From contig JUHI01000009.1 in the NCBI GenBank assembly GCA_000799755.1, positions 202,337 through 266,336 of the forward strand: DNA of 64,000 nucleotides. Reading direction: 5' to 3'. The DNA comes from Martinezella tropici (GTDB lineage: Bacteria; Pseudomonadota; Alphaproteobacteria; Rhizobiales; Rhizobiaceae). Below the pieces are notes generated by a model. That model made no database searches and was not told where the DNA came from. It was given only the letters and a program-made list of their open reading frames with translations. This document shows positions 1 through 8,828 of the stretch, piece after piece. Both the position numbers and the translations under genes were made by a program. The number at the start of each line of letters is the position of its first letter. The stretch's first letter is position 1.

Positions 1-85
1 GCCGCACCATCTCGACGGCGGGTTGTTGATGGCCGTGGATAAGGATACCTGGGAGCTGCTGCGGCGTGAGGTCTTCACCATCTAA
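1..85 (+). CDS. C-terminal end of an unidentified protein (partial)
   Basis: An open frame enters from the left edge (frame starting at base 2) and ends at a TAA at 83-85. The 27 visible residues include a stretch reading DGGLLMAVDKDTWELLRR. I do not recognise the family. A strong stem-loop begins 27 bases after the stop, consistent with the end of a transcription unit. The call rests only on the open frame and this downstream hairpin. Confidence 0.45.
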   Translation, partial: PHHLDGGLLMAVDKDTWELLRREVFTI

Positions 86-111
86 GGTGAGCGGCGTGAC
101 CTGAAAGCCAG

Positions 112-136
112 CACTGCCACTTGGAAAGTGGCAGTG
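112..136 (+). terminator. Stem-loop after the partial gene
   Basis: A perfect 11-bp inverted repeat (CACTGCCACTT / AAGTGGCAGTG) encloses a 3-base GGA loop. A pyrimidine-rich but not pure-T stretch follows (TCTTCTT near 147). It lies between the partial upstream gene and the cyclase gene, so it probably ends the upstream transcript; its weak T tract makes intrinsic termination uncertain. Confidence 0.55.
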
Positions 137-200
137 GGAAGGCTATCTTCTTGGCATCAGGCAGGAGCCTCGGTGAGCGCCTGCCGTCGGGATGAGGTCG

Positions 201-1136
201 ATGTCCGAAACGAGCCGTAAGCTGACCACCATCTTCTGCGCCGATGTGCAGGATTATACGCGTCTTATGGGGAAGGACGAGGAGGGCACGTTATCGACCC
301 TCCGGCGCTACCGAGATGCGATGAAGCGGTTGATCGAAGCGCATGGCGGCCGAGTGGTCAACACCTGGGGTGACGGTGTCTTCGCGGAATTTCCGAGCGT
401 CGTCGAAGCCGTGCGCGCGGCGATCGACACGCAGAATGAGCTCGCCGGCTACAATGCGGTAACCGATCCCGACAAGAAGATGCTCTTTCGCATCGGGCTC
501 AATCTCGGCGACGTGATCGCCGATGGCGACGATCTCTATGGTGACGGCGTCAATATTGCCGCCCGGCTGCAATCGCGCGCGGCTCCGGGCGGCATCGTCA
601 TTTCCAGCACGGTGTATGACCAGGTCCGCAACAAGGTGGCGGTCGGGTTCGATTTCCTTGGCCAGCTCGACGTCAAGAACATCGAAGGTGGCGTGCCGAG
701 TTATGCGGTGCGGATCGGCGGCGTGCAGGTTGTCGATACCACATCCGACTCCCGTTCGGCCCCGGGACCGGCTCCAGGCCCAACGCGTGCGCCTGAGCCG
801 GTGGCGCAGGAACCCGCTCTGCAAGACTGGCGCCGGAGCTATGCCGCGCCGCTTGTCGTCTGCATCGGTCTTGCCTTACTCAACGGCCTGAGCTGGGATG
901 GGGAATTCTGGGCAAAATGGCCCATACTTGCCATTCTGTGGGGCGCGGCGTTCCGCTACGTTCGCAGCAACAGACAGATCGATATGGCGATTGCCGGCCT
1001 TGTCATCACTGGCATCGGTCTCGTCATGATCAATCTTTTCACCTGGCACGGCACGCCCTGGGCGATGTGGCCTCTGTTCGGCCTTGCTATTGCCGCCGCG
1101 CTGCGCTGGGTCAGTCGGCCGCGCAGCGGTGCATAA
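201..1136 (+). CDS. Class III adenylate/guanylate cyclase with C-terminal membrane domain
   Basis: The 311-residue protein begins with a class III nucleotide cyclase catalytic domain (about residues 5-175). The two metal-binding Asp are present (in FCADVQDYT and WGDGVF), as are the Asp seven residues before the transition-state Asn and the Arg (DLYGDGVNIAARL). The Lys that normally recognises adenine, four residues before the second metal Asp, is Asn here, as in many rhizobial cyclase paralogues, so substrate specificity is uncertain. A Pro/Ala-rich linker (about 185-210) leads to four hydrophobic segments in two FWAKWP/PWAMWP-containing pairs resembling the 2TM domain, so the enzyme should be membrane-anchored by its C-terminus. 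An alternative ATG lies at 192; 201 was preferred because a GAGG lies just before it and the short form matches the usual N-terminus. Confidence 0.85.
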   Translation: MSETSRKLTTIFCADVQDYTRLMGKDEEGTLSTLRRYRDAMKRLIEAHGGRVVNTWGDGVFAEFPSVVEAVRAAIDTQNELAGYNAVTDPDKKMLFRIGLNLGDVIADGDDLYGDGVNIAARLQSRAAPGGIVISSTVYDQVRNKVAVGFDFLGQLDVKNIEGGVPSYAVRIGGVQVVDTTSDSRSAPGPAPGPTRAPEPVAQEPALQDWRRSYAAPLVVCIGLALLNGLSWDGEFWAKWPILAILWGAAFRYVRSNRQIDMAIAGLVITGIGLVMINLFTWHGTPWAMWPLFGLAIAAALRWVSRPRSGA

Positions 1137-1144
1137 GAAGGGCA

Positions 1145-1165
1145 GGCACGTCGTTTAGACGTGCC
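1145..1165. terminator. Hairpin between convergent genes
   Basis: The inverted repeat GGCACGTC / GACGTGCC with loop GTTTA sits between the cyclase and the MFS gene; the MFS stop codon lies in the loop. It could act in both directions, but there is no clear T run on either side. Confidence 0.4.
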
Positions 1166-2438
1166 CCATGCCGGGCTCCAGCGCCGGCGTATCGCCGGGA
1201 TGGGTGAAGAGCTTGCCGCGCTCCGCCCAAAGCGTTGCCAGGATCGACAGCACGCCGAATATAGTGAAGCCAGCCATCAACGGCTGCGCCGTGCCATCGA
1301 ACATCTGGCCGACGACACCGCCGATGAGGACGCCGACCGTGGTGGAGATCGAGCTGGTGATGGCGGCGGCTGTCCCCGCCAGGTGCCCCATCGGCTCCAG
1401 GCTGATCGCCATGCAATTGGTGGTGATGACGGCGAACATCATCAGCATGACCGAGATCAGCACGTAGATGAAGGTGAAGCTCGGCTGGCCGAACATGCCG
1501 ACGACATAACCGATAGCGCCGAGAACGGTGAAGACGATCATGGCGGCGTGCGAAATGCGGCGCATGCCGAAGCTGCGGACGAAATAGCCATTCGCAAATT
1601 GCGCAACGGCCGTGCCGGCCGCGGTTGCCGCAAAGGCGATAGGGAATGTGTCCCCGAGGCCATAGACTTCGCCGAAGACCTGCTGCACGGAGACGATGTA
1701 GGCGCAGATGACGCCGGTGTAGAGCGTCAGGCCGATCATGTAACCGCAGGTGATGCGGTTGGTCAGCACGGTCTTGAAGCCGGACAGCACGGAAGCGACC
1801 GAAAGCGGCAGGCGTTCTTCGACGGGCAGCGTCTCCTTCATGCGGAAGAAGGCGATGAGGAAGAGGCCGGCGCTGGCGATGCCGAGCAGGATGAAGATCC
1901 ATTGCCAGTTCGAATAGGCAACGATCATCTGGCCGACGAAGGGGGCGACCATCGGCATGATCATGAAGACGATCATGACATAGGACATGACGCGGGCCAT
2001 TTCGCGGCCGCCGAAGCAATCGCGCACGATGGCAAGTGTGGTGATACGCACGGCCGCGGCGCCGACGCCCTGCGCAAAGCGCATGGCGAGCAAGGCAAAC
2101 AGGCTGCCGCTCCAGGCCGCCGCAAACAGTGTCACGGTATAGAAGGCCAAGCCGCCGAGCAGGATGTATCGCCGGCCATAAGTATCCGACAGGCTGCCGA
2201 AGAACAGCTGGCAGATGCCGAAGCCGAGGAAATAGACGCCGATGACCAGCTGCGTGTCATTCGGATTGGCGACGTGCAGCGACTGGCCGATATTCGGCAG
2301 CGCCGGCAGCATGCTGTCGATGCCCATCGAGATGCTGGCCGTCATCAGGGCGATCGTGAGGATGAATTCCACGATGCCGAGGCCGATGCGGCTGGAGCCG
2401 GACTGCGCCGGCTGTTGTGATTGGGGCGGGGTTGTCAT
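1155..2438 (-). CDS. Bcr/CflA-type MFS multidrug efflux transporter
   Basis: A 427-residue polytopic inner-membrane protein of the major facilitator superfamily, DHA1 (Bcr/CflA) type, expected to export drugs by proton antiport. Twelve hydrophobic segments can be followed. The first helix carries the DSMLPALPNIG pattern typical of this group, and the loop 2-3 motif is seen as GSLSDTYGRRYILL, followed by ARFAQG-like MRFAQGVGAA in helix 4. The next gene upstream on the same strand (2452-3726) is a clear paralogue 13 bases away, so the two are probably co-transcribed. A longer form from 2492 would overlap the upstream gene; the ATG at 2438 was chosen because it avoids this. Confidence 0.9.
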   Translation of the reverse strand: MTTPPQSQQPAQSGSSRIGLGIVEFILTIALMTASISMGIDSMLPALPNIGQSLHVANPNDTQLVIGVYFLGFGICQLFFGSLSDTYGRRYILLGGLAFYTVTLFAAAWSGSLFALLAMRFAQGVGAAAVRITTLAIVRDCFGGREMARVMSYVMIVFMIMPMVAPFVGQMIVAYSNWQWIFILLGIASAGLFLIAFFRMKETLPVEERLPLSVASVLSGFKTVLTNRITCGYMIGLTLYTGVICAYIVSVQQVFGEVYGLGDTFPIAFAATAAGTAVAQFANGYFVRSFGMRRISHAAMIVFTVLGAIGYVVGMFGQPSFTFIYVLISVMLMMFAVITTNCMAISLEPMGHLAGTAAAITSSISTTVGVLIGGVVGQMFDGTAQPLMAGFTIFGVLSILATLWAERGKLFTHPGDTPALEPGMGHV

Positions 2439-2451
2439 GCGAATATGCCTG

Positions 2452-3726
2452 TCAATGTAAAGCGAGGGATTGGTCAGCTGGCGGCGGCGCATTGTGCGGG
2501 CGGAACAGCTTTCCCTTTTCGGCGATCAGCACGAAGACGACGCCAATGAGGGACACGGTGAAGTAGCCGATGACCATCGGCGTTGCCGTGCCATTGTAAA
2601 ACTGCCCGATGCAGGCGCCAATCGATGCGCCGCCGACCGTGCTCATGAAGCCGAGTACGGAGGATGCTGTGCCGGCGACATGGCCCAGAGGCTCCATCGC
2701 GAGAGAGTTGAAATTGGAACCGATCCAGCCGAACTGGAACATGGCCAGTGCGAAAAAGACCATGAACAGCGGGAACGGCATCGGTGCAGGCCCGTAGAGC
2801 TGCACCAGCAGCCAACAGAAGGTGATGGCGACAAAGCCAAGCAGCGCCGTATGCGACAGCCGGCGCATGCCGAACCGACCGACGAACTGCGAGTTGACGA
2901 AGGATGACAGGGCCATGAATGCCGCGACGCCGCCGAACGCCAGCGGCGTATAGACGCCGAGGCCGTAGATGTTGTTGTAGATCTGCTGGGCTGAATTGAT
3001 GAAGCCGAACAACGCGCCGAACAGGAACGTGCTCGCCAGGGTATAACAGAGCGCCACCCGGTCCGTCAGAACGATCTTGAAGCCTGAGGCGACCGATCTG
3101 ACGGTGAGGGGCCGGATATTTTCGGGCTTCAGCGTCTCGGGAAGCCGGAAATACATCCAGGCACCGACGAGCGTCGCCATGGTGCCGATGAAGACGAAGA
3201 TCATGTGCCAGGTGCTGACGAGCATGATGACCTGGCCGCTTCCGGGCGCGATGACCGGAACGATCATGAAGACCATCATGATCAGCGACATCACTTCGGC
3301 CATCAGACGGCCGCCGAAGACGTCGCGGACGATGGAGACCGTGATGACCCGGGTCGCTGCCGAGCCGAGGCCCTGGATGAAGCGGAGCGCCAGCAGTCCG
3401 GCGAAGGAGGGAATGAGGGCAATGCCGAATGCCGAAATCACGTAGATGATGATGCCGACGAGGAGCGGCTTGCGGCGGCCGAAGCGATCCGACAGGGGGC
3501 CGTAGATGAGCTGTGCCGAGCCGAATCCGATCAGATAGGCCGTCACCACATATTGCCGGTGATTCTCGTTCATCACACCGAGGCTGGAGCCGATCTGCTG
3601 CAGCGCGGGAAGCATGATGTCGATTGCGAGCGAATTAATCGCCATGAGGAAGGCCGCGAGTGCGATGAACTCACGTTTGCCCATGGGTAGCTGCCCATGG
3701 GACATGGCCTGGGATGAAGTCGTCAC
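2452..3726 (-). CDS. Bcr/CflA-type MFS multidrug efflux transporter (paralogue)
   Basis: A 424-residue MFS exporter with 12 predicted membrane segments. It has the same landmarks as its downstream neighbour: DIMLPALQQIG in helix 1, GPLSDRFGRRKPLL in the 2-3 loop, and LRFIQGLGSAA in helix 4. The two proteins look like products of tandem duplication that have since diverged; substrates cannot be told from sequence. The open frame begins with GTG at 3726; an ATG seven codons inside (3705) is an equally plausible start, and neither has a strong ribosome-binding site. It is the first gene of a probable two-gene operon. Confidence 0.9.
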   Translation of the reverse strand: MTTSSQAMSHGQLPMGKREFIALAAFLMAINSLAIDIMLPALQQIGSSLGVMNENHRQYVVTAYLIGFGSAQLIYGPLSDRFGRRKPLLVGIIIYVISAFGIALIPSFAGLLALRFIQGLGSAATRVITVSIVRDVFGGRLMAEVMSLIMMVFMIVPVIAPGSGQVIMLVSTWHMIFVFIGTMATLVGAWMYFRLPETLKPENIRPLTVRSVASGFKIVLTDRVALCYTLASTFLFGALFGFINSAQQIYNNIYGLGVYTPLAFGGVAAFMALSSFVNSQFVGRFGMRRLSHTALLGFVAITFCWLLVQLYGPAPMPFPLFMVFFALAMFQFGWIGSNFNSLAMEPLGHVAGTASSVLGFMSTVGGASIGACIGQFYNGTATPMVIGYFTVSLIGVVFVLIAEKGKLFRPHNAPPPADQSLALH

Positions 3727-3824
3727 GGTTTTATTCCCATAAACATGTCAAGGGCGCCGCCCGCCGGCAGCGCCTTATCGATCAAATTGAACTATGGAAA
3801 CCGGACGGGGAGCCCGGTGCCCGG

Positions 3825-4160
3825 TCAGGCGGCGCCGCGAACGCTGATGCCGTGTTCCTGAAGGTGTTGCTGCAACTCGCCGGCCTGAAACATTTCACGA
3901 ACGATGTCGCAGCCGCCGATGAATTCGCCCTTTACGTAAAGCTGCGGAATGGTCGGCCAGTTGGAATAGTCCTTTATGCCCTGACGGATTTCAGCGTCGG
4001 CTAGGACATTGATGCCCTTATAGTCTACGCCGATATAGTCGAGAATCTGGACCACCTGGCCGGAGAAACCACACTGCGGGAACTGGGGCGTGCCTTTCAT
4101 GAAGAGAACGACGTCGTTGTTCTTCACTTCATTGGCGATGAATTCCTGAATGCCGCTCAT
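3825..4160 (-). CDS. grxD: Monothiol glutaredoxin, Grx4 family
   Basis: A 111-residue CGFS-type glutaredoxin. The active site reads PQCGFS, and glutathione-binding elements follow (WPTIPQLYVKGEFIGGCDI). Proteins of this family bind a [2Fe-2S] cluster with glutathione, often as a heterodimer with BolA, and deliver clusters or report iron status. The partner bolA lies at 6255-6488 on the same strand but is separated from grxD by two oppositely oriented genes, whereas the two are usually adjacent in rhizobia. The ATG at 4160 was preferred to a longer open frame from 4295 because MSGIQEFI is the normal family N-terminus. Confidence 0.95.
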   Translation of the reverse strand: MSGIQEFIANEVKNNDVVLFMKGTPQFPQCGFSGQVVQILDYIGVDYKGINVLADAEIRQGIKDYSNWPTIPQLYVKGEFIGGCDIVREMFQAGELQQHLQEHGISVRGAA

Positions 4161-4542
4161 TGTCCAGTTCCTTTCACACGCGGGGTCAAGGTCCGCAGCG
4201 TTACATGTGTCCCTTAAATAGCAAGCAGCTGGCAAGATTTCCAGCCGCAAAACATACGCGCCGTCTTTTTCATCGCATGAATGGATTTCCGGCATCAGCG
4301 GCGACGGAAGATGATGAAATCACCTTATTGGACATGATTTCTGAACAGTGCGTTTTGAAAACGCCTCTTCAACTCCATGCTTGAACAACACACATATTTA
4401 AAAAGCAAGGGATGATTAATATTAGGCTGCTATTGAATTTACAAGCGGTCGGTATGTTTGTTAGAGTTCGTCGATTGATGCGATTTGGCGCGTATCGGTC
4501 CCTTGTCGGCATTGCATTCGTATTTTTGAGGGAGCGGACACC
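4161..4542. other. Intergenic region between divergent grxD and a small membrane-protein gene
   Basis: This 382-base gap holds the divergent promoters of grxD and the 4543 gene. It is AT-richer than its surroundings, especially 4385-4460. It contains a perfect 15-bp palindrome (GCGTTTTGAAAACGC, 4350-4364) that looks like a regulator site. No convincing gene or RNA was seen. Confidence 0.5.
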
Positions 4543-4845
4543 ATGAGCCACCATCACTATTCTGACGGGCAGGTTGGTGAAGAGCGGGAATTTTACAGCT
4601 CGGAGGATACGAGCGAAGGCGAACGGGAATATTACGAGCATGTTCGCACGCCGAGAGCCTCCGTCCTGAACAGCACCGTAACCGTAAGTGCTATCGTGCT
4701 TGTTCTGAGCATCGCCTTCGGTTATCGCGTTTCGACTGCGCCGGCGCCGCAACCGGCGATGCCGCCGATCGTGGAGAAAATCATGACGGCGCCACCGGCC
4801 GACCCTTGTGCCGACATCTCTCCATATCCCGGCCGGGAGTGCTGA
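4543..4845 (+). CDS. Small single-pass membrane protein of unknown function
   Basis: A 100-residue protein I do not recognise. Residues 1-40 are hydrophilic and acidic, with a repeated ERE-(F/Y)-Y pattern (EEREFYS and EREYYEH). One hydrophobic segment (about 43-62, VTVSAIVLVLSIAFGY) should cross the membrane. A Pro/Ala-rich tail ends with two Cys (DPCADI and a C-terminal Cys). A GAGGGAG ribosome-binding site lies ahead of the ATG. It is followed on the same strand by the 5070 gene after 224 bases, and both interrupt the bolA-grxD neighbourhood. Confidence 0.65.
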   Translation: MSHHHYSDGQVGEEREFYSSEDTSEGEREYYEHVRTPRASVLNSTVTVSAIVLVLSIAFGYRVSTAPAPQPAMPPIVEKIMTAPPADPCADISPYPGREC

Positions 4846-5069
4846 TGAGGCGTGATCCCGGACTTTCGCATCCATCGATACTGCTGCCGTAGCGGCCGGG
4901 AAGGTTGGCATGTTGCCGCCCATGGACCGTGCGGTTGTGAGTGTTTGATCCTATCTTTTTGTTTTTTGGATGATTTATGGTGGGTTGCCATGAAAAAGCC
5001 GGCAGGGCGTGGTCATGGCCATTTCCAGTTGTTATTCGTGCTACTGGCGCCCCGGGGACAGACTACAAT

Positions 5070-6269
5070 ATGAATCCTATCAAGAAGAGGGTGGTTCTCC
5101 ACTTCCCTGGCTTCGAGCCGTTGAACGCTGCCGCCCATCGCGCCCGTTACGAGCGTTCGGCGAGGCAGAGTGCTGACGTCTGGGGTTTTTCCACTTCGGT
5201 GGGGGAGCTGAAGAATTTCGGTCGGGCGCCCTATTTCGACGTCGACGCAACCGCTGCCGATTGGAGCACGCAAAGTCGCATTCATGTCGTCGATCATAAC
5301 GACCTCGTGGCCACGCTGAACGGCAGACCGTTCTTCACCCGGCTGATGCAGGGTTATCTTGCTGCCTCCAAGGTCGCCATGTCGGGTGGCATGGTCGGTT
5401 ATTTCCGTCATGCGTGGCGTTTCGGCCTGTTCTTCATCTTTCCGTTTCTGTTGATGCTAGCGGGATTGCTGATCAGCCTGCTGATCGCGTTTACGCCGTT
5501 CTTGTTCGGGCTGCCGGCCTGGAGCCATATCGGCAGCATCGCGCTGGCGGTCGCCTTCTTCATTTACGTCTTCCTGCCGCAGGCCGAGAAGCTGCATACG
5601 CTGCATCTCTTTTCCGACTGGGAGATGGCTGTGGCTATGGCCGGGCTGAACGAACTTGGCGCTGAACAATGGCTTGAGGCGAGCGCGATCAGCGTGCGTC
5701 AGGCTCTGGATGAACCCGGCGTCGATGAATTCGTCATTTCCTCGCATAGCATGGGCTCGTCCGTGGCAGCTCATGTGGTCGGGCTGTTGCTGGAGCGCGA
5801 GCCGGACCTGTTTCAGGGCAAGCGCGTGGTGTTCACCACGCTAGGCAGTGCCATCCTGCAATGCGCGCTTATGCGCCCGGCATCCGTGCTGCGTTCGCGC
5901 GTGGGGCTGATTGCGCGCTGCAAGGAAATCTTCTGGCTCGACGTTCACTGTCTGACCGACGCGATCCATTTCTATAAGGCCAAGACGGCGGCCGTTTGCG
6001 GCCATCCGGACGCCCCGCAAGCCTCGATTCTGCTCATCCGCTTCAAGCAGATGCTGACCGCGAAGCATTATGCCAAGATCAAGCGCGATTTCCTGCGGGT
6101 TCACCGGCAATATGTGCTCGGTCCCGATGTGAAGGCCTTCTTCGATTTCACGCTGATGACGGCCGGCCCGCTACCGGCCTCGGATTTCGCGGAGTTCTCA
6201 TTCAAGAAGCTGCCGGAACTGACGTTCAGTTCCGGCGAGGAAGCGCAGGCGCTCTCAGTCGGGCGCTGA
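5070..6269 (+). CDS. Membrane protein with putative serine-hydrolase motif
   Basis: A 399-residue protein of unknown function. The N-terminal part (about 1-110) is soluble and starts with a beta-strand-like VVLHFPGFEP reminiscent of alpha/beta hydrolases. Two long hydrophobic segments follow (about 115-140 and 150-172). The C-terminal half contains VISSHSMGSSVAAHVVG, which fits a nucleophile elbow (Ser in SHSMG). A hydrolase-type fold split by a membrane hairpin is an inference; the acid and His residues cannot be assigned with confidence. The start at 5070 (MNPIKKRV) was preferred to 4977 because the extra 31 residues look non-coding. The 3' end overlaps bolA by 15 bases, convergently. Confidence 0.7.
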   Translation: MNPIKKRVVLHFPGFEPLNAAAHRARYERSARQSADVWGFSTSVGELKNFGRAPYFDVDATAADWSTQSRIHVVDHNDLVATLNGRPFFTRLMQGYLAASKVAMSGGMVGYFRHAWRFGLFFIFPFLLMLAGLLISLLIAFTPFLFGLPAWSHIGSIALAVAFFIYVFLPQAEKLHTLHLFSDWEMAVAMAGLNELGAEQWLEASAISVRQALDEPGVDEFVISSHSMGSSVAAHVVGLLLEREPDLFQGKRVVFTTLGSAILQCALMRPASVLRSRVGLIARCKEIFWLDVHCLTDAIHFYKAKTAAVCGHPDAPQASILLIRFKQMLTAKHYAKIKRDFLRVHRQYVLGPDVKAFFDFTLMTAGPLPASDFAEFSFKKLPELTFSSGEEAQALSVGR

Positions 6270-6488
6270 AGTCTGCAGCGCAAGGGCGTGCAAAACGCCG
6301 CCCATATTGCCCTTCAGGGCATCATAAACCATCTGGTGCTGCTGCACGCGGCTCTTGCCGCGGAAAGCTTCCGCGACAACTTCTGCTGCGTAATGATCGC
6401 CATCCCCGGCCAGGTCGCGAATCGTCACCTTGGCGCCGGGAATGCCGGCCTTGATCATGTCTTCGATATCGCCGGGGTTCATGGGCAT
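6255..6488 (-). CDS. bolA: BolA family protein
   Basis: A 77-residue BolA/IbaG-like protein. It shows the family helix-turn pattern around VTIRDLAGDGDHYAAEVVAEAFRG and the signature His in RVQQHQMVYDAL. BolA proteins pair with CGFS glutaredoxins to hold or transfer [2Fe-2S] clusters; the cognate grxD is 2.1 kb downstream. The gene follows purL by 14 bases on the same strand and is probably co-transcribed with it. Its stop overlaps the end of the convergent 5070 gene. Confidence 0.93.
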   Translation of the reverse strand: MPMNPGDIEDMIKAGIPGAKVTIRDLAGDGDHYAAEVVAEAFRGKSRVQQHQMVYDALKGNMGGVLHALALQTSAPD

Positions 6489-6502
6489 GAGTGGTACCTC
6501 GA

Positions 6503-8734
6503 TTATTCAGCGGCAGCGAGCGCGCTGCCGTCCATGAAGGCAGGAAACCACGATTCATGCGCCTCGCGCAACTGTTCAACCGGAAGCGTTAACAGGCCAT
6601 CGATGGCAAGCGCGTCGCCGCCGACTGTTCCGAGGCGGCGGAATGGCACGCCGGCGCTTTCGGCGTTGATGCAGACGAAATCCGCGACATCGGCTGGAAC
6701 AGCAATGACGTAACGTGCCTGATCCTCACCGAAAAGCGCCGCGTGCGGCAGGGTGCGGCCCTCGCTGAGGTCGATGCGCAGGCCCTTGCGGGACGCCATC
6801 GCCATTTCGGCAAGTGCCAGCGCAAGGCCGCCGGACGAGATGTCGTGGCAGGCCGTCACCTGGCCGTTCCGGATGGCGGAGCGGACGAAATCGCCGTTTC
6901 GGCGTTCGGCAAAGAGGTCAACTTCCGGAGCCGGACCATCGGTCGAGCCAAGGATGTCGCGCAGATAGATCGACGAGCCGAGATGGCTGCCGTCGAGGCC
7001 GATCATGATGACGTGATCGCCTTCCGATGCCGATCCGATGCGGGCCATCGCCTTCCAATCCGGTAGCAGGCCGACGCCGGCGATGGTGGGGGTCGGCAGG
7101 ATCGCGACGCCATTGGTCTCATTGTAGAGCGAGACATTGCCCGAGACGATCGGGAAATCGAGAGCACGGCAGGCTTCGCCGATACCTTTGATGGCGCCGA
7201 CGAACTGGCCCATGATCTCAGGCTTTTCCGGATTGCCGAAGTTCAGGTTGTCGGTGGCGGCGAGAGGCTCGGCGCCGGTTGCCGTGATGTTGCGCCAGCA
7301 TTCCGCCACCGCCTGCTTGCCGCCTTCGAACGGATCGGCTTCGACGTAGCGCGGGGTGACGTCGGAGGAGAAGGCGAGCGCCTTGGTCGGATGCCCCTCG
7401 ACGCGGACGACGCCGGCGTCGCCGCCGGGAAGCTGCAGCGAATTGCCCTGGATCAGCGTATCGTACTGTTCGTAGACCCAGCGGCGGCTGGACTGGTTGG
7501 CGGAGCCGACCAGCTTCAGCAGCGCCTGACCGTAGTTTTCCGGAGCGGCCACGAGATCGGCGGGCAGGGCGGCGCGCTTGTCGGCTTCGCGCCACGGGCG
7601 GTCATATTCCGGCGCCTGGTCGCCGAGATCCTTGATCGGCAGGTTGGCGACTTCCTCGCCCTGATGGATGACACGGAAGCGCAGGTCGTCGGTCGTCTTG
7701 CCGACGATGGCGAAATCCAGGCCCCACTTGACGAAGATCGCCTTGGCGACCGCTTCCTTTTCCGGCTGCAGCACCATGAGCATGCGCTCCTGGCTTTCCG
7801 ACAGCATCATTTCGTAGGCGGTCATGTGCTCTTCGCGCACCGGCACCTTGTCGAGTTCGAGCTCGATGCCGAGGTCGCCCTTGGCGCCCATTTCGACGGC
7901 AGAGCAGGTGAGGCCGGCCGCACCCATGTCCTGAATGGCGATGACGGCGCCGGTCTGCATCAGTTCAAGGCAGGCTTCGAGCAGGCATTTTTCGGTGAAG
8001 GGGTCGCCGACCTGAACGGTCGGGCGCTTCTCCTCGATCGATTCGTCGAATTCGGCCGACGCCATGGTCGCGCCGCCGACGCCGTCACGACCGGTCTTGG
8101 CGCCGAGATAGACGACGGGAAGGCCGACGCCCTTGGCTTCCGACAGGAAGATCGCGTTGGACTTGGCAAGGCCGGCCGCAAAGGCGTTGACCAGGATATT
8201 GCCGTTGTAGCGCGCGTCGAACTCGACTTCGCCGCCGACCGTGGGAACACCGAAGGAGTTGCCGTAGCCGCCGACGCCGGCGACGACGCCCGAGACGAGG
8301 TGGCGGGTCTTCGGATGATCGGGCTCGCCAAAGCGCAGGGCGTTCATGGCGGCGACCGGGCGGGCGCCCATGGTGAAGACGTCGCGCAGAATGCCGCCGA
8401 CGCCCGTCGCAGCGCCCTGATAGGGTTCGATGTAGGAGGGGTGGTTGTGGCTTTCCATCTTGAAGACGACGCAGTCGCCGTCATCGATATCAACGACGCC
8501 GGCATTTTCGCCTGGACCCTGGATAACGCGCGGACCTTTTGTCGGCAGCGTGCGGAGCCACTTCTTGGAGGATTTGTACGAGCAGTGTTCGTTCCACATG
8601 GCCGAGAAGATCCCGAGCTCGGTAAAGGAAGGCTCGCGGCCGATCAGATCCAGAATGCGCTGATATTCATCCGGCTTGAGGCCGTGGGAGGCAATCAGTT
8701 CGGGGGTGATCTGGATCGAATTGGAGATGGTCAT
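6503..8734 (-). CDS. purL: Phosphoribosylformylglycinamidine synthase subunit PurL
   Basis: A 743-residue small-type PurL, which converts FGAR to FGAM with ATP and ammonia in de novo purine synthesis, in complex with PurQ and PurS. The N-terminal region contains MWNEHCSYKSSK, then the metal/ATP motif KMESHNHPS. Two AIRS-like repeats follow (about residues 80-390 and 430-743), with SGNVSLYNET in the second. Length is normal for the three-subunit enzyme. purQ and purS lie 3.9 kb upstream on the same strand, separated by unrelated genes. bolA follows directly. Confidence 0.98.
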   Translation of the reverse strand: MTISNSIQITPELIASHGLKPDEYQRILDLIGREPSFTELGIFSAMWNEHCSYKSSKKWLRTLPTKGPRVIQGPGENAGVVDIDDGDCVVFKMESHNHPSYIEPYQGAATGVGGILRDVFTMGARPVAAMNALRFGEPDHPKTRHLVSGVVAGVGGYGNSFGVPTVGGEVEFDARYNGNILVNAFAAGLAKSNAIFLSEAKGVGLPVVYLGAKTGRDGVGGATMASAEFDESIEEKRPTVQVGDPFTEKCLLEACLELMQTGAVIAIQDMGAAGLTCSAVEMGAKGDLGIELELDKVPVREEHMTAYEMMLSESQERMLMVLQPEKEAVAKAIFVKWGLDFAIVGKTTDDLRFRVIHQGEEVANLPIKDLGDQAPEYDRPWREADKRAALPADLVAAPENYGQALLKLVGSANQSSRRWVYEQYDTLIQGNSLQLPGGDAGVVRVEGHPTKALAFSSDVTPRYVEADPFEGGKQAVAECWRNITATGAEPLAATDNLNFGNPEKPEIMGQFVGAIKGIGEACRALDFPIVSGNVSLYNETNGVAILPTPTIAGVGLLPDWKAMARIGSASEGDHVIMIGLDGSHLGSSIYLRDILGSTDGPAPEVDLFAERRNGDFVRSAIRNGQVTACHDISSGGLALALAEMAMASRKGLRIDLSEGRTLPHAALFGEDQARYVIAVPADVADFVCINAESAGVPFRRLGTVGGDALAIDGLLTLPVEQLREAHESWFPAFMDGSALAAAE

Positions 8735-8828
8735 GGGCGCTCGAGGGTCCTTGCCTGTAAAGGGTTTGAAAGCCGGTCAGGGGATCGGGGTCTCTTTAGC
8801 GCAAGTCGCCCTGTCGTGCGACAGGAAA

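Noticed and set aside
3681..3702. Inverted CCCATGGG copies at the start of the second MFS gene
   Set aside because: They are explained by coding of HGQLPMG and lie inside the gene.
4990..5073. Possible 27-codon peptide before the 5070 gene
   Set aside because: No ribosome-binding site and no feature beyond an open frame.
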